Shown piece by piece: positions 45,901-55,408 of a stretch of DNA of 64,000 nt (its first letter is position 1; every line of letters starts with the position of its first letter). Source of the stretch: Notolepis coatsorum. Lineage: Eukaryota; Chordata; Actinopteri; Aulopiformes; Paralepididae. Made by a program: the position numbers and the translations under genes. The notes below the pieces were generated by a model. It searched no databases and was not told where the DNA came from. It was given only the letters and a program-made list of their open reading frames with translations. The stretch lies in the NCBI GenBank assembly GCA_963971535.1, contig OZ020585.1, forward strand, positions 22,318,005 through 22,382,004. Reading direction: 5' to 3'.

Positions 45901-46164
45901 TCTCTACAGACCCGCCAGAAGTGGGTAAAAGAGAGAGACAATTTGACAGAAGGAACAGTCGTCATGATAGTTGACCAGTCACTCCCCAGAGCTATGTGGC
46001 CGGCTGGCCGCGTAAGCAAAGTGATCACCGGTGCCGATGGCAAGGTCCGAGCAGCTGAAGTACTCGTCCAAGGGCGCACCTACACACGGCCCGTGGCAAG
46101 GCTCATAGAACTGCCCCGACTCCCAGATACTATCGATGATGACCATGACCCTATGACTTTGTGA
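39979..46164 (+). CDS. BEL/Pao Gag-Pol polyprotein, 2061 residues
   Basis: One open frame encodes the whole element product; the second Met in MMNTPRND may be the real start. Domains in order: acidic Ser/Glu region; coiled coil about 171-259 with repeated SERERLQAQ units; DUF1759-like capsid region about 448-612; three Cys/His knuckles from C662, C695 and C713; protease-like domain about 755-900; RT about 1060-1260 (GDIKGMFLQV, then FYVDN at 1196-1200); RNase H about 1380-1510; integrase zinc module about 1690-1725; integrase core D1760, D1822, E1871; C-terminal DUF5641-like domain about 1925-2050. The protease active site reads VLEGSE (E780), where an Asp-Ser/Thr-Gly-type motif with aspartate is expected. 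RT has YVDN in place of YVDD; I recall YVDN from other fish BEL elements. No stop or frameshift is present. It would build particles, copy the RNA and insert the DNA. Confidence 0.96.
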   Translation: MLLISKWPMMNTPRNDPPNLERPRRRRQTPQYLEAYTVSQLPSLRQTVNVVKVESKIMSDLNDQVSPTTEALVGPNVTDQAHGGDQEGIDMPLPPATTKEVVPDTPREEDNPTERELCTEEEEESAEELELQDSPTSTPRSGSRRSGSPPLPPSPSEAERILQQAFLISLTASTERDRLQSQTLSERERLQAQATSEREHLQAQQRSEEQRTSLEMRRFQMEENMARDRADAQRTAAGAQRDAERDRLQAQLIEQLIKRTTPSPSARGSRNSSRQQSRAASPQRASDPELDQQTESRPPADPLPIPVQTRPSYKEGAAYTAEKPNKRLQDLEDLIEEEEGEEENQARRQHSTPPDQEVPYSPGYTPAALRYRPPTLFTGEHDARPAPRNSTWTSGPWYPASTGPQRGARGDSPRRSLPQRSPMYSPSTASYNATPSIPDFAYESRAQYTELRMCLETMLADVIDERHKYAILLKHLKVQRAHNIALAYATSSTPYTAALAALDQRYGRIWDYVIQEIRHIDRLPPATDNRSLDDLSIKVQSLVGMLGAQREKGRHELYANSNVERILEKLPPARQDRFRRQRDYRDPDGPEPSLLDLADFLAREVSSLRLDTFGRSTPSSREGPRRINDGRRSVTAMHISESVPSSKSHSTPSRKEKWKIACPYCEKEHWLSQCDTFTKMNAEEVSQWIKSNRRCYRCARPHMAAECRLKKRCSRCDGAHLDILHDSNGRRPTPAPRSGTKASVMYIDPASSNGAQVLLKVVRVTLSYQDKVMDTYAVLEGSEKTLLLASAATQLGLRGSKNEMTIRTIRRDLKTIKGENVSFTIAANGQPERQYKITNAFTSQEIGLSQYTYPVTKLMDKYVHLRQLPIPLINGATPTLLIGSDHAELIVPIDRVHTGPRGCPAAVETRLGWTLQGPLAKSLNRTAATSCFHSRTTEEDTTLLQHVERLWTLETMPFKNEKKDIRSKEDIYAIHLLEQGTKRVTVGGVMRYATPLLRREGMPPFHAKKDATERYLLNTERRLAKDPAQQSVYRAEIEKLITAGHVTKIDIKEADQTTESWYVPHHKVHHNGKDRIVFNCSYQIGSQNLNKELLPGPTLGPSLLGVLLRFRQDKVAISGDIKGMFLQVRLVEEDKPLLRFLWREKIGDENPSIYQWEVLPFGTTCSPCCATFALQKHVTEDPAADEEVQHSVKNSFYVDNCLQSVSTQEEAEALLIKLRASLIKGGFDLRQWASSDPHVLRSLSSADKAASSETWMATIPGEAQEMTLGLVWRFKTDSLHYRHKPLAPEQGRSAAIPTTRRSVYRTLARQYDPLGCILPYTTRAKMIVRALWDKDQGWDDPIPAHLASTWREWEMELRSLPGVNIRRSYFPSTVRPETCEIELHVFSDASEVAYGSVAYLRAQEMGGEIHTAFILARSRIAPRKQQSIPRLELCAALAGAHLATLIQRELTIPVHRTILWSDSTTVLTWIKSDSCRYKVFVGVRVTEIQELTEEASWRYVDTKHNPADVITRGMSLDDLTRHNIYSDGPAFLQLPEGDWPTPTPREASREEAENKKPMFCGLSTVASTDTNIDDCITLESAQQRTFLRHHPEIQSTTDMSAADYEEAELLLLQRAQRDSFPDELDCLQGGNPVPSDSRLIHLAPESDAHNLIRVGGRLRRAPDLPDDIKHPIVLNSRHKVTELIIKKYDEDVHHAGAERVFAEIRRRYWILQGREAVRRFQRTCLDCRKWRAQPSIPRMADLPPCCLRIGDKPFHSTGMDCFGPLYIKRGRGTEKRWGIVFKCMTTRAIHIELLPTMSTDSFLMAFRRFISWKGQSSTLLSDHGTNFKGGERELRESFQAMGPELKTHLAPAQVDFQFNPPNAPHFGGTWEREVRSIKTALYAVLGAQTVAEEVLMTVLTEIEGVLNSKPLGYVSSDVADVDPVTPNTLLMGRLDPALPQTMYRPEEANGRRMWRYSQVLADKFWSSFLLHYLPSLQTRQKWVKERDNLTEGTVVMIVDQSLPRAMWPAGRVSKVITGADGKVRAAEVLVQGRTYTRPVARLIELPRLPDTIDDDHDPMTL

Positions 46165-46239
46165 GTTGACTGACCTTACAGCGGACCTTGAGTGGAAGAC
46201 AGTGCGGTTAATCTGTCTCTGCTTAGCTAATTAGGTGGG

Positions 46240-46256
46240 ACTAATTAGGGGGCGGC
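46240..46256 (+). promoter_or_regulatory. Polypurine tract of the BEL element
   Basis: TAATTAGGGGGCGGC lies immediately before the 3' LTR, in the position where plus-strand DNA synthesis is primed. It is short and interrupted by pyrimidines. Confidence 0.6.
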
Positions 46257-47661
46257 TGTTGTGAAGGATCAGATTAAACCGAATATGTATATTTATTTAT
46301 ATATATATATTTAATTGTATTTGTATATCGTTTGATATCCCCTGTATATTCCTTGTACAATATGCATTGAATATCCCCGTTTCTACTAAACAGCCCATAA
46401 TAGTTTCATTCTACCATTGGACTAGAACCTGGCGCCAGGTTGCCATACCCCTAGGTTCAAGTTCAATCGTGCCGCCTAACATGTCGAGGCAGCCCCCGGT
46501 TCCGCGCAGTAATATGCCGGGCAAAATACGTGTGGTACTATTTGTTCATAGCGCATATATATATGACGCTCGTAAAGTAGAACTTTCTTTTTAGTCCAGT
46601 TCTTTGCCCTCCAACAGAGTGACAGACGCAAAAGCCTCCCCACGAAGCACGTGCGGTGTAGTAGGGCCTACTTGGCCCAGAATAGGCATTGAGATATCGT
46701 GTAGATTAATAGTTGAATGGTCATAGTTTGGCACCATACCGTCGAGTTGGACGTATTCTATTAAGCTAATAATAGTCTATTTATGTATGGTGCATCGTTC
46801 GGTTCGAGTTCTACAGTTATCAGTACCCCCATCGTTCCTGACGTTATCTGGACGCTTATCCAGGCTGGTCAGACCCCTAGTGGTGATTGCATCCGAGGAG
46901 CTCCGGGTCAAGAGCGACTGGACCTGTATATTGGATTACTCTACCCGACGACGGCGAGCCTTCCACGGCTCTTGGATTATGCTTTATGTGCTTTGATTAT
47001 TCCATGGATAAAGGCCAACACTGTCGAGTGTTGGAATTACCCCCCGGAGAGGACTACAGGTGAGGCGGCACTCTACACGTGAGGTCGCACCACGTCTCTC
47101 CGTTGTGGACCGGCAGATACCGTTCCACAGAGGGTCCAGCTGTGTTCGTCTACGGCCCGAGGTTCTGTGGGCACTGGGTCTAAGACTTTGGATTCTCCCA
47201 AGACACCGTCGGCCAGATGGGATACCGCCAGCGACTTCTCTAACCCCCCCCTCCTACTGTCTTACAACCAGCGGGACCCCCCCCCCCCCCCCTTAGTGTA
47301 TCCAGCTATAATTATTTAAGTACTATCGCTATCGTTTCCTAAATATTCCAGGTTGTATACTTACTCCCTGCGCAACCAGAGATTGGACATTCAATGTTGA
47401 TTTACCTACGAATACTCATTTGCCATAAAAGTGCATACTTAACATTTCAAATCATAAATGTAATTAAGTGAATATTGTGTACACCCTTTGCTGTATTAAA
47501 TATTCGATTTGGTCCATTTGTGTTGGTTCGTTTCATCAGGTGGGAAAGTGTTCATCATACTTATATCTTGTACTGGGTGGCCAGAAGTTAAAGTACATGA
47601 GGTAGTGGTATTAAATATCATATCTAACAATACAGTCAGGGAATTGTACCCCTCAGCTACA
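46257..47661 (+). repeat. BEL 3' LTR
   Basis: 1405 bp, matching the 5' LTR except for TTTACCC/TTTGCCC near 46605, GGCGCT/GGCACT near 47069, and a substitution plus extra C residues at about 47278-47293. Confidence 0.95.
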
Positions 47662-47666
47662 GGTAC

Positions 47667-48096
47667 AATACAGTACGGCTTAATACAAACAACTGCTATG
47701 AGGATGCAGACCAGAAAAAGACTTTCGTCAGGGTCCCCCATTTTCAATTCATCAGGACATTTATGACACACAAGACATACAAATATACAGTACTGTGTAA
47801 GAAAAATATATACATTCGAAGGGGAAGAAACTGTACATTGGATGGGGGGGGGGGGGGATTTGGACATTTACCGGGGTCAGTTTCTAATTGCAGCTGCTCT
47901 TTGAGAGCGGTTTTGAAGGAGGGTAGGGATTCACATTATTTTACGGCTGTGGGTAGGGCGTTCCACATTATTGTGGCAAGTGGCATAATTGCAAAACATG
48001 TTTAGTCCCTTGTTTGAGCCGAATCTGGGTTGAACATGATTTGTGGAACTCCCTCTGGTGTTGTGGTTGTGGAATTCACTGACCTTTGAGAAGTAT
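47667..48096 (-). mobile_element. Host LINE, middle piece (minus strand)
   Basis: The minus strand encodes TKYFSKVSEFHNHNTRGSS and NHVQPRFGSNKGLN, the same ORF2 tail as the plus-strand copy at 48100-48597. A 3' UTR follows that runs into the BEL insertion. The frame is broken by small changes. Confidence 0.85.
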
Positions 48097-48099
48097 TTT

Positions 48100-49033
48100 G
48101 TAGCAGGAGCACTCATTCAAGGGTACTACGACTATGCTTGCACCTCATGGTACCAAAGCACCTCAAAGGCGCTAAAAACAAAATTACAAACATCTCAAAA
48201 CAAACTGGTCAGACTACTGCTTGACCTTACTCCTAGAACCCACCTCACCCCTGCCCACTTTGACAACCTAGGATGGCTTAGAGTAGACGACAGAGTACAG
48301 CAACTTGCAATGGGCCTGGTCTACAAGATACACTACACGACCAAGGTACCCATGTACATGACAAAATACTTCCCAAAGGTCAGTGAATACCACGATCACA
48401 ACACCAGAGGGAGCTCCACAAATCATGTTAAACCCAGATTCGGCTCAAACAAGGGACTAAACACGTTTCGCAATTATGCCACATCAATGTGGAACGCCCT
48501 ACCCAAAGCTGTAAAGGAATGTGAATCACTACCCACTTTCAAAAACACTCTCAAAAAACACCTAAGGGAGACTGCAACTCGAAACTGGCCCCTGTAAATG
48601 TCCGAACACAACCCCCTCCAATGTACAGTAAATTACCAAGTATGGTCTTGTCAAGACCATACCCCCCCCCCCCCCCCCCACCCAACCACCTCCAATGTAC
48701 AGTCCCCCCCCCACCCCCACCTACCCAATCCAATGTACAGTTTCTACGCCTAATGTATATACTCTTTTCTTTCTGGACTCTTTTTGTATCACAAACAGTA
48801 CTGTAATTGCAAATCTGGTATGTCATAAATGTATAGATGTAGCAGTACTGTCTATCTGTATGTCATGTATGTCATATATGTTACGATGAATTGAAAATGG
48901 GGGACCCTGATGTAAACAAGACGAAAGTCTTTCTCTGGTCTGCATCCCCTTAACAATTGTATGTATTGAGCTGTACTGTACTGTACTCATTCTGCAATCT
49001 GTTAATAAAGTTTTCATTCATTCATTCATTCAT
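48100..49033 (+). mobile_element. LINE copy (plus strand) nested in its own family member
   Basis: A frame to 48597 has YDYACTSWYQSTSKALKTKL, NKLVRLLLDLTPRTHL, DDRVQQLAMGLVYKIH and WNALPKAVKECESLPTF, the C-terminal tail of a LINE ORF2 after the RT. The non-coding tail has poly-C tracts and ends AATAAAGTTTTCATTC with an (ATTC)n repeat. RT and endonuclease are missing. Both flanks are pieces of the same family in the opposite orientation, so this copy inserted into a relative. Confidence 0.87.
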
Positions 49034-49190
49034 GGGTATCTTAGTGGTGTAATGTATCTTGTAGACCAGGCCCATTGCAAGTTGCTGTACTCTGTCGTCT
49101 ACTCTAAGCCATCCTAGGTTGTCAAAATGGGTAGGGGTGAGGTGGGTTTTAGGAGTAAGGCCAAGCAGTAGTCTGACCAGTTTGTTTTGT
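49034..49190 (-). mobile_element. Host LINE, 5' piece (minus strand)
   Basis: The inverse of this stretch matches 48197-48350 (AAACAAACTGGTCAGACTAC, then CCTAGGATGGCTTAGAGTAG), continuing the host LINE upstream of the nested copy. Confidence 0.87.
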
Positions 49191-49438
49191 GTCCTCCCAC
49201 AATCACTCCAAAACCCCCACAGCTGTGCACGCTCATTTCATACACTAATCAGTCAATTATCACAGTCCTGGGCACACAGCTATGGGGGAAAACACAAGGT
49301 AATTCCAATATGGCAAGTAATGCAGAGCATTGCAAGTAATTAAAACACAGTATTTCTAGTCAGAAAAATAAATACACCAAAGATCCCTGCCAAACTTAGT
49401 TTGGGAGCTTTGTTTGTTCCACTGCATATCCATATACT
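49191..49438. other. No gene seen
   Basis: Unassigned unique DNA between the LINE cluster and a minisatellite. Confidence 0.5.
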
Positions 49439-49770
49439 TTATGTGAGATTCTGTGCAGTCTTGTATACAGTGTGTCAGTCTGTTTGTATATGTGATATTC
49501 TCTGCTGTCTTGTATCCTGTGTGTCAGTCTGTGTGATATTCTGTGCTGTCTTGTATACTGTGTGTCAGTCTGTATACGTGAGATTCTGTGCTGTCTTGTA
49601 TACTGTGTGTCAGTCTGTATACTGTACGTGAGATTCTGTGCTGTCTTGTATACTGTGTGTCAGTCTGTATACGTGAGATTCTGTGCCGTCTTGTATACTG
49701 TATGTCAGTCTGTATATGTGAGATTCTGTGTAGTCTTGTATACTGTATGTCAGTCTGTATGTGAGACGTT
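49439..49770. repeat. Minisatellite, about 45-58-bp units
   Basis: About seven units containing GAGATTCTGTGCTGTCTTGT and ATACTGTGTGTCAGTCTGTA. The repetitive frame it creates is a translation of the array, not a protein gene. Confidence 0.93.
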
Positions 49771-51166
49771 GTCTTGATGTCAGTACCAAATTACCAATTC
49801 AAATTCACTATGCTAACACTACATAAGGTTCTCACCAGATTCTGATCATTTTAACTAACTGAATGAATGAATCAACTGAATGGCACATGCAGAGTACTGC
49901 CATGCATAGGGTAATATATGACCTACTCTATAGAGTGAATCCATTCAGCTATTATTATTGTTAAAAAATCACATGGTCCTGGGTGCTTTTATTTTGTAAT
50001 TTGCAATGTAACCATGTTGCACGATCGTCACATAAATATGTAATGACGCTATTACAAATGTTGATCCTTTAGTTATGAATGGACAATAACGCTTGCCGGA
50101 TGCCTGTCATGAATGTCCCATGTATAGCCTTCACAGACAATGTATCACAAAACAACCTCTCTTAAATTATTAACAAGCCACAATGAAGCTTCCAGCAAAC
50201 CTCTCTGGCTACATTACCATAAAGCACACCAATGGATTTTGACAGGGGGGTATGGGGTATTCCCTTTTGATATATTAAAATAAACTCCCTCATGAATATT
50301 CAGAAACATGCTTTAAAAGTCTCCTAAAAAATAAGCCAGACAATTACATGTCAGCATATCTGTTGACTCATCCATATTCATACCGAGTGAACGAAACATG
50401 CCTTTTGCTTTGAAAAGGCCAGGCACCCTATCTGCTCTCAATAGATTACCGGGACTGTGGATGCCAAATGTAACAGCTTCAGCGAGATAAGAAAGAAAGA
50501 CCAACTCCCGATCGCTTCCCAGTTCAGTCTTTCGGCATTCATCTTTATCGCAGTATCTCTCCTCACCCTCGCAATTCTATTCCATCTTATCTCAACGCGC
50601 TTAGTTTTATTCAATTTAGGACAGGGGGCGGAGTGGTGGGCTTTATCAATATTCAAGCAGCGAAGTCAGTCGTCCCTCCAACCAAACGCCCTGCATAGCA
50701 ATTCAGTGGGGAAAAGGCGACAGGAAACCTGACACTTTTGCAATCACACAGACCCACGACACGGGCAGGTGACGTCGGGGTAATGCACCATATGGAGTGA
50801 AGGGGTGAAATGTGCTCCGTGATTGGAGGAAAATAAACGAGAAGTGAGGGGGGGGGGGTGGTTAATTAATAGGGTAAACACAGTCTCTGGTGCCAGCCGT
50901 TAATACAGTTTAATTATACTATGAATTCCCACGCCTGCACTGAGGAAATGAATGCTAAAGAATAATGCCAGATTCTTCTTTGTATCGTCTCGTGCATTTC
51001 TTGGAAAATTAGATGAGAAAAGAGAAGACATTCAGTGATATTCTTTTTTATTAAAAATGTTTAGTTGAGGAGGTGGATAATCCTTCTGAGAGGGGTAAGT
51101 GTACTCATTCAAACGGAGATTTGTTTTACCAGTGGATGACTTCTGCTCCACACAGCTCAGTCTCTG
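49771..51166. other. Unique DNA, no gene; possible conserved non-coding blocks
   Basis: About 49920-50170 and 50290-50730 are repeat-free and of balanced composition, with ATGAATATTCA, TAATTA and CAATTA-type sites. No exon pattern is convincing. Conservation cannot be judged here. Confidence 0.3.
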
Positions 51167-51575
51167 TTAACTCAATCAGCGCCAGACCCGATGATACTCG
51201 CCATGCGTTGAGCGCCAGGACCCCCGAAAACCCAAGTATAGTCAGGTTTTCATCGTTATTTCTTTTATTCGATATTTCCATTCATTACAGGCACACAGAC
51301 TCGGGGTTAACATGGGGAATCATCCTGAGAATGCCAAAGTGCAATACCGGCCGCATTCACCCAGGTGGCAGTATCGAGCACCCTTTGAAACATTATATCT
51401 TGGCCTGTGCGTCGATCAAAAGTCTGTACCGGTTGTCCCGATCGGATTGAGAAGCGTGAAATGCCCCCGGTGCATGATGTGTGGCGGATTATGTTGGCGA
51501 CACGATCGACACCAATACTGGGACTCGCAATCAGATAATTGGAATATTCTTTTTGGGGTACATCCTAGTGAAGGT
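51167..51575 (+). mobile_element. piggyBac-like repeat, second copy
   Basis: Opens TTAACTCAATCAGCGCCAG and GATGATACTCGCC, comparable to the inverted end at 16.7 kb, and has ATAATTGGAATATTCTTTTT near 51535-51560 as in the other copy. Both end just before a GTAAG. The relationship is patchy, so the class is tentative. Confidence 0.4.
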
Positions 51576-51639
51576 AAGGCCTATATGGTATCAATCCTGC
51601 TGTGATCATCATCCAACCATGACTTCACTTCGATCACAA

Positions 51640-52098
51640 CATACTGTATGTCTGTAACGTTAGAGACCATTGACCGGAGGTAGGCGGGAGCCGTTCTCTT
51701 TGCCGCACGATATGCCTGTTTGTGACGCCAATTGTTGTAGATAACGAATAACTTACTCAGTCAAATGGATCTGGTTAATACGATTTATTAGCCAGATTGA
51801 TCAATACATATAATAGTTAGAGATATGGCTTGAGTGGCTCTCACCCAGGTTATCAGCTACAAGACCCGGAAGGAGAAGCAATAATGACATGGGAAGGACT
51901 CCTTTATAGTCAGGAGGGGGAGGGGGGACCCCATAAACTGGGTAAAATGGAAGGGAGGGGTTTAAGAAGACCCGTCCTTATGAGAAGACAAGTCTGTTAT
52001 GGGAGAGAGGGAGGAGACAAGCTATTATTATTAAGTGTAATGCATAACCTCTGCTGTTCGCCATTGTTGCTCGTCCTGACAGCAGCCCTAGAATGACA
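51640..52098 (-). mobile_element. Retroelement LTR with short internal piece
   Basis: The minus strand reads TGTCATTCTAGGG (52098) to ACAACA (51733), a TG...CA segment of about 366 bp. It has a TATA box ACTATAAAGGAG (near 51903-51912), a TATA-to-AATAAA distance of about 120 bases (AATAAA near 51784) and, two bases past the end, TGGCGTCACAAACAGG in the primer-site position. The tRNA is not one I can assign. The matching target duplication is absent, consistent with a truncated element and not a solo LTR. Confidence 0.5.
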
Positions 52099-52169
52099 CG
52101 CCCACTGATGTCACGGTTCTCAAGGAAAAACCCAACTATTTTTCGGTTCCAGCTGAGCACCAATTTATC

Positions 52170-52660
52170 ACGTTCCGAACCAATTATTTCCAGTGTGAAC
52201 GTGCCGGCCGGTTCGAGATTAGGTCGAAGGCTGCTGAGAGAATAAGGACAGAGGAGAGACCTCTTGCTAAGTGAAGAGCTTCTGTGACTGCTATGAGGGC
52301 CATCTCTGTGGAGTGATCGGTATTGAAGCCTGACTGATTTGTGTCATTCTGTAATAGATTCTATAATCGGAGAGCTGGAGCTGATAATCGGTTGGATATG
52401 GCATGTTCAAGTGATTCTCAAGTGGTGGCGTACAGTTTGTGGAGGCTCTTCGCTGAGGCCTCAATCTTATGGTGAAAGAAGGAGAATTTGGCAGTAGTAA
52501 TGGTATTAGACAATACTGACAAGAGGTCATGATAGGTAGTGATGTCACCGGTGAGGCAGGTCTTTTTGCACTTCCTTTCTGCAGCTCTCAAGCTTTCTCT
52601 TTCTCATCTAACTGCATCCGTGAGCCATGGTCTTGGTGTGGAGTGGCTGGCAAGCAGTGT
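52170..52660 (-). pseudogene. L2-type LINE ORF2 fragment (linker and RT start)
   Basis: The minus strand encodes RPWLTDAVR, LRAAERKCKKT and TYHDLLSVLSNTITTAKFSF (the endonuclease-RT linker). With frame changes and stops, it continues with NDTNQSGF, DHSTEMALIAVTEALHLA and SVLIL (start of RT). The order and spacing match fish L2-group LINEs. Downstream RT is absent. Confidence 0.75.
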
Positions 52661-52810
52661 TAATTTCGTCAGCTATTTTTTATTTTAGTCTTAGTCATGT
52701 GTCAAATTCTCTTTTTGATTTTCATCATATTTAGTCACCTTTATCTATTTTTTGTTTAGTCAAGTTTTAGGCAACTACAAGTCTAGATAGATAGATATAG
52801 ATCTTTATTG

Positions 52811-53277
52811 CGGCTGGGTGGCGTAGCGGAGATTGCGCTTGTCACCAATGCAAGAGACTCCGGTATCGAATCCCAGTCTCAGCATTGCCTTCGGCTTGGG
52901 CCGGCCGTCGTACTGGCTCATTTGGCAGAGTCAGCGGGTGGAAGTCGATGGGTGGGGATTGGACGTTGTGGAGAGCGACTCCTACAGGTCGGTTAGGTGA
53001 CGCCTGCACAGCAGAGACAGGAAGTATCGGGGGCAGCGTGAGCCTCCCACGCGTTACTCCTCGCCACTGAGAGTCCGCGCTGTCTGGTGAAAAGATGTGA
53101 CAGGCTGCCTCCTTGTGTACCGGAGGGGACACGTGATGCAAGGCTTCTATCCTCACTACAACCGACCAGTGGGGGGCATAGTCTAGCAACGTTCAAGACA
53201 GGGGAGGGGAGAATTGGCAACATGAAATTGGGATGGGAGAAAAATTGAAAAATAAGGAGAAAAAGTGGATAAAAAAA
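52811..53277 (+). mobile_element. Full-length tRNA-derived SINE with 22-bp TSD
   Basis: A tRNA-like head (A-box-like TGGCGTAGCGG; B-box-like GGTATCGAATCC) is followed by a unique body and an A-rich tail with GAAAAATTGAAAAATAAGG. A perfect 22-bp target duplication flanks it (52789-52810 and 53278-53299), proving LINE-machinery insertion. The same body occurs at 32795-33055. The large exact duplication argues for a fairly recent event. Confidence 0.94.
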
Positions 53278-53299
53278 AGATAGATATAGATCTTTATTG

Positions 53300-53696
53300 A
53301 TAATGAACATATAATATACATATAGAGGCCCACCATTATCAAAAGGATAAAAACACAAGAAATCTTACAGCTTATTTCCATTGCAGTCCTTCAGATGTCT
53401 GTGGGTAATATGCACTGGTGAGTGTATGCCTGGATGTGTGTAGGTGTATGAGTGCATGATACAACATGTCAGAGCCTGTGGGTAAAGCGAGGGTGTACCC
53501 ACCACGCAGGGGGGAGGAAAACAGGGAGATAAAATATAGTAAAACATTTCAAATAAAATAAAATAAAAGACCTGACCTTGGTGAAGTAGTTTCTGAGCAT
53601 TTTAGTCTCGATTTAGACATTTTGTTTAATCTTGCCACTCAGTTACAGCCTCATAAGTTGGCGTTAGCTTTTTCAAAACAAAAACAAGCTTTGTAC
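53300..53696. other. No gene seen
   Basis: AT-rich unassigned DNA after the SINE. Confidence 0.5.
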
Positions 53697-53815
53697 TTTA
53701 TACTTATAGCACATGCATGAGCCTGGTCTCTTTTGAAAGGTAACATTCTGACGTTGCTAAAGCAAAAAAGAATGAAATAGAAATACTGCTAATGAAATAG
53801 AGTAAAACTTGTTTG
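53697..53815. repeat. Dispersed repeat related to 20.93-21.03 kb
   Basis: Shares ATACTTATAGCACATGCAT and AGCCTGGTCTCTTTTGAAAG with the fold-back repeat at 20.9 kb. Unknown class. Confidence 0.65.
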
Positions 53816-53857
53816 TACTCACATTTCTTTTTTTATTTAGAATTTTTTTTAGCGTTT

Positions 53858-54003
53858 ATTGCTTTTCATGGTCAGACATAACTGACAGAGGAGGAGAGGA
53901 TGAACGGGAGAAGAGACAAATGTCACCTGGAGCGGGAGGCGAACCCGGGACAGTCGCGTGGGTGTGCGAGGCACTATGCGGTGCGCCACAAGGGCGCCCC
54001 TGT
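53858..54003 (-). mobile_element. Second tRNA-derived SINE family (short)
   Basis: The minus strand has GGGGCGCCCTTGTGGCGCAC (A-box-like TGGCGCACCGC) and a B-box-like GGGTTCGCCTC about 45 bases later, followed by a pyrimidine-rich body. It differs from the SINE at 52.8 kb. No target duplication was identified. Confidence 0.55.
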
Positions 54004-55018
54004 ACTACGGCACTATTTTTTTTGACGCGCAATTAACATGTGATGTGATAATTGAACCTCGGGCCCCCATAGTTTGGGAAATCCGGAAGCAATGCACTAA
54101 CGTCGATGCCGCAAATATCAACAAAACGCTGTGAGCACTATAATGGCCACAACTAGAAAGGACACTCTTTTGAATGGCAAGTTTAGCTTCAAAGCCATGC
54201 CAGATGGCTCTCTCGACAGGACAAAGGTAATTTGTATGTACGTGAATTGAGTTACCACCGGAGTACGTCTAGTTTAAAATACCACTTGTCGGCCAAGCAC
54301 ACTGCCAATGCAGAGAGCCCTACACACCCCCCCCCCCCCCCCCTCCTCGCTTGAGACAAACCACGCTGTTGCAAATGGAAAATCTAAACAGGCACTCACA
54401 CCAGCAGTGGCGAATATTCATGGGAGCCAAGCTGTGTGTCATGGCTGCCACGCGTCAGTGGTGAGACGAATGCGCTCGTGATTTTTAACATCTAAGCTCA
54501 CATACACCCGTTGTAACTGCCACCGTTATTGCAGTTGGGACATAAGATGCACTGGACGCTTTTGATAAACATGTGCCTTGTTACCACACTAAAGATTGGA
54601 CTTTAAACAAGCCTCTGCAACCCGAGCCCAACACCGGCTGGAGATGTTTGTGTAGACTTCGAGCATTACGTGCGACCAATGTCAGATTGCGAGTGGATTA
54701 CTTTCCAGAGACATGAAAGAACGTACAGGGGGACACTGGACACAAAACTGCTCCAAGTAAGATCGAACTTTGCTGTTACTCCCGGAGGTGCAGAGAAGTG
54801 GGGCAGACTGGTGTCAATCCTGATCAGCGTTTTTTTTAAGAATGGAATATTCTCAGCGTTGCGCGCCTCTGGGACAGAGACACATCGGCAGAAAAGAAAA
54901 GTTTCCAGGAACAAGCTGGCATACCTCTGGTAACACCGCAAATCAAAGGCAATCAATATCATTTTGAATAATAGCTGTTTTCTCAAACCCCCCCCCCACT
55001 GTTAGTGATACAACCAAT
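54004..55018. other. No gene; poly-C tract
   Basis: Poly-C at 54327-54343 and unique DNA. It may contain upstream parts of the following LINE, but no ORF is recognisable. Confidence 0.45.
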
Positions 55019-55408
55019 GTGTATAACTACTATAAAGCCAAATGTCAAACTGCACCAAGCGCTGCCACTCCCCTGGCCACGCCCCCTTGGTACAATTTCA
55101 TTGACAAAATAGAGCCAGGCAATTTCCCAGATACCCATGATTTTACAACAGAAGAGGTGGATGCAGTTCTGACTTCTCTTCCCAATAACAAGGCTAGCGG
55201 ATCTGATGGGGTCATCTATGAGACGTTGAGAGCTACCAGGCCCACGTCAACACAGACACTCACACATATCTTCAATGCCTGCCTGATCAATGAGAAGGTG
55301 CCTGATTCGTGGAAAGGGACCCTCATCCATAGAATACCAAAAAAGGAAAATGTCCCAGATGATCCTTCCACTTGGCGTGACATTTCACTATTGCCCACTA
55401 TATATAAA
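55019..55408 (+). pseudogene. RLE-type LINE RT, N-terminal part
   Basis: The frame encodes FTTEEVDAVLTSLPNNKASG, SDGVIYE, VPDSWKGTLIHRIPKKEN and WRDISLLPTIYK, which are RT domains 0-2. It runs straight to the LTR insertion; the codons after 55408 belong to the LTR. The same frame resumes after the target duplication at 57882. Confidence 0.82.

Larger units (their letters stand above)
38528..47666 (+). mobile_element. Complete, young BEL/Pao LTR retrotransposon
   Basis: A 9.1-kb element with two nearly identical LTRs (38533-39934, 46257-47661) beginning TGTTGTGAAGG and ending CAGCTACA. A GGTAC target duplication lies on each side (38528-38532, 47662-47666), with a tRNA-Tyr primer site, a purine tract and one uninterrupted gag-pol frame. 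The 5-bp duplication, fused gag-pol and domain order are those of BEL/Pao elements. Only about three base differences plus poly-C length separate the LTRs, so insertion was very recent. It landed inside a minus-strand LINE. Confidence 0.97.

Noticed and set aside
49401..49777. Cys/Val-rich repetitive proteins
   Set aside because: They are translations of a tandem repeat; unit lengths vary and the frame is not conserved.
51733..52098. Solo LTR
   Set aside because: The flanks (CCAAT and CGCCC) do not match, and a primer-site-like motif lies inside the expected internal region, so I call it an LTR with a piece of internal DNA.
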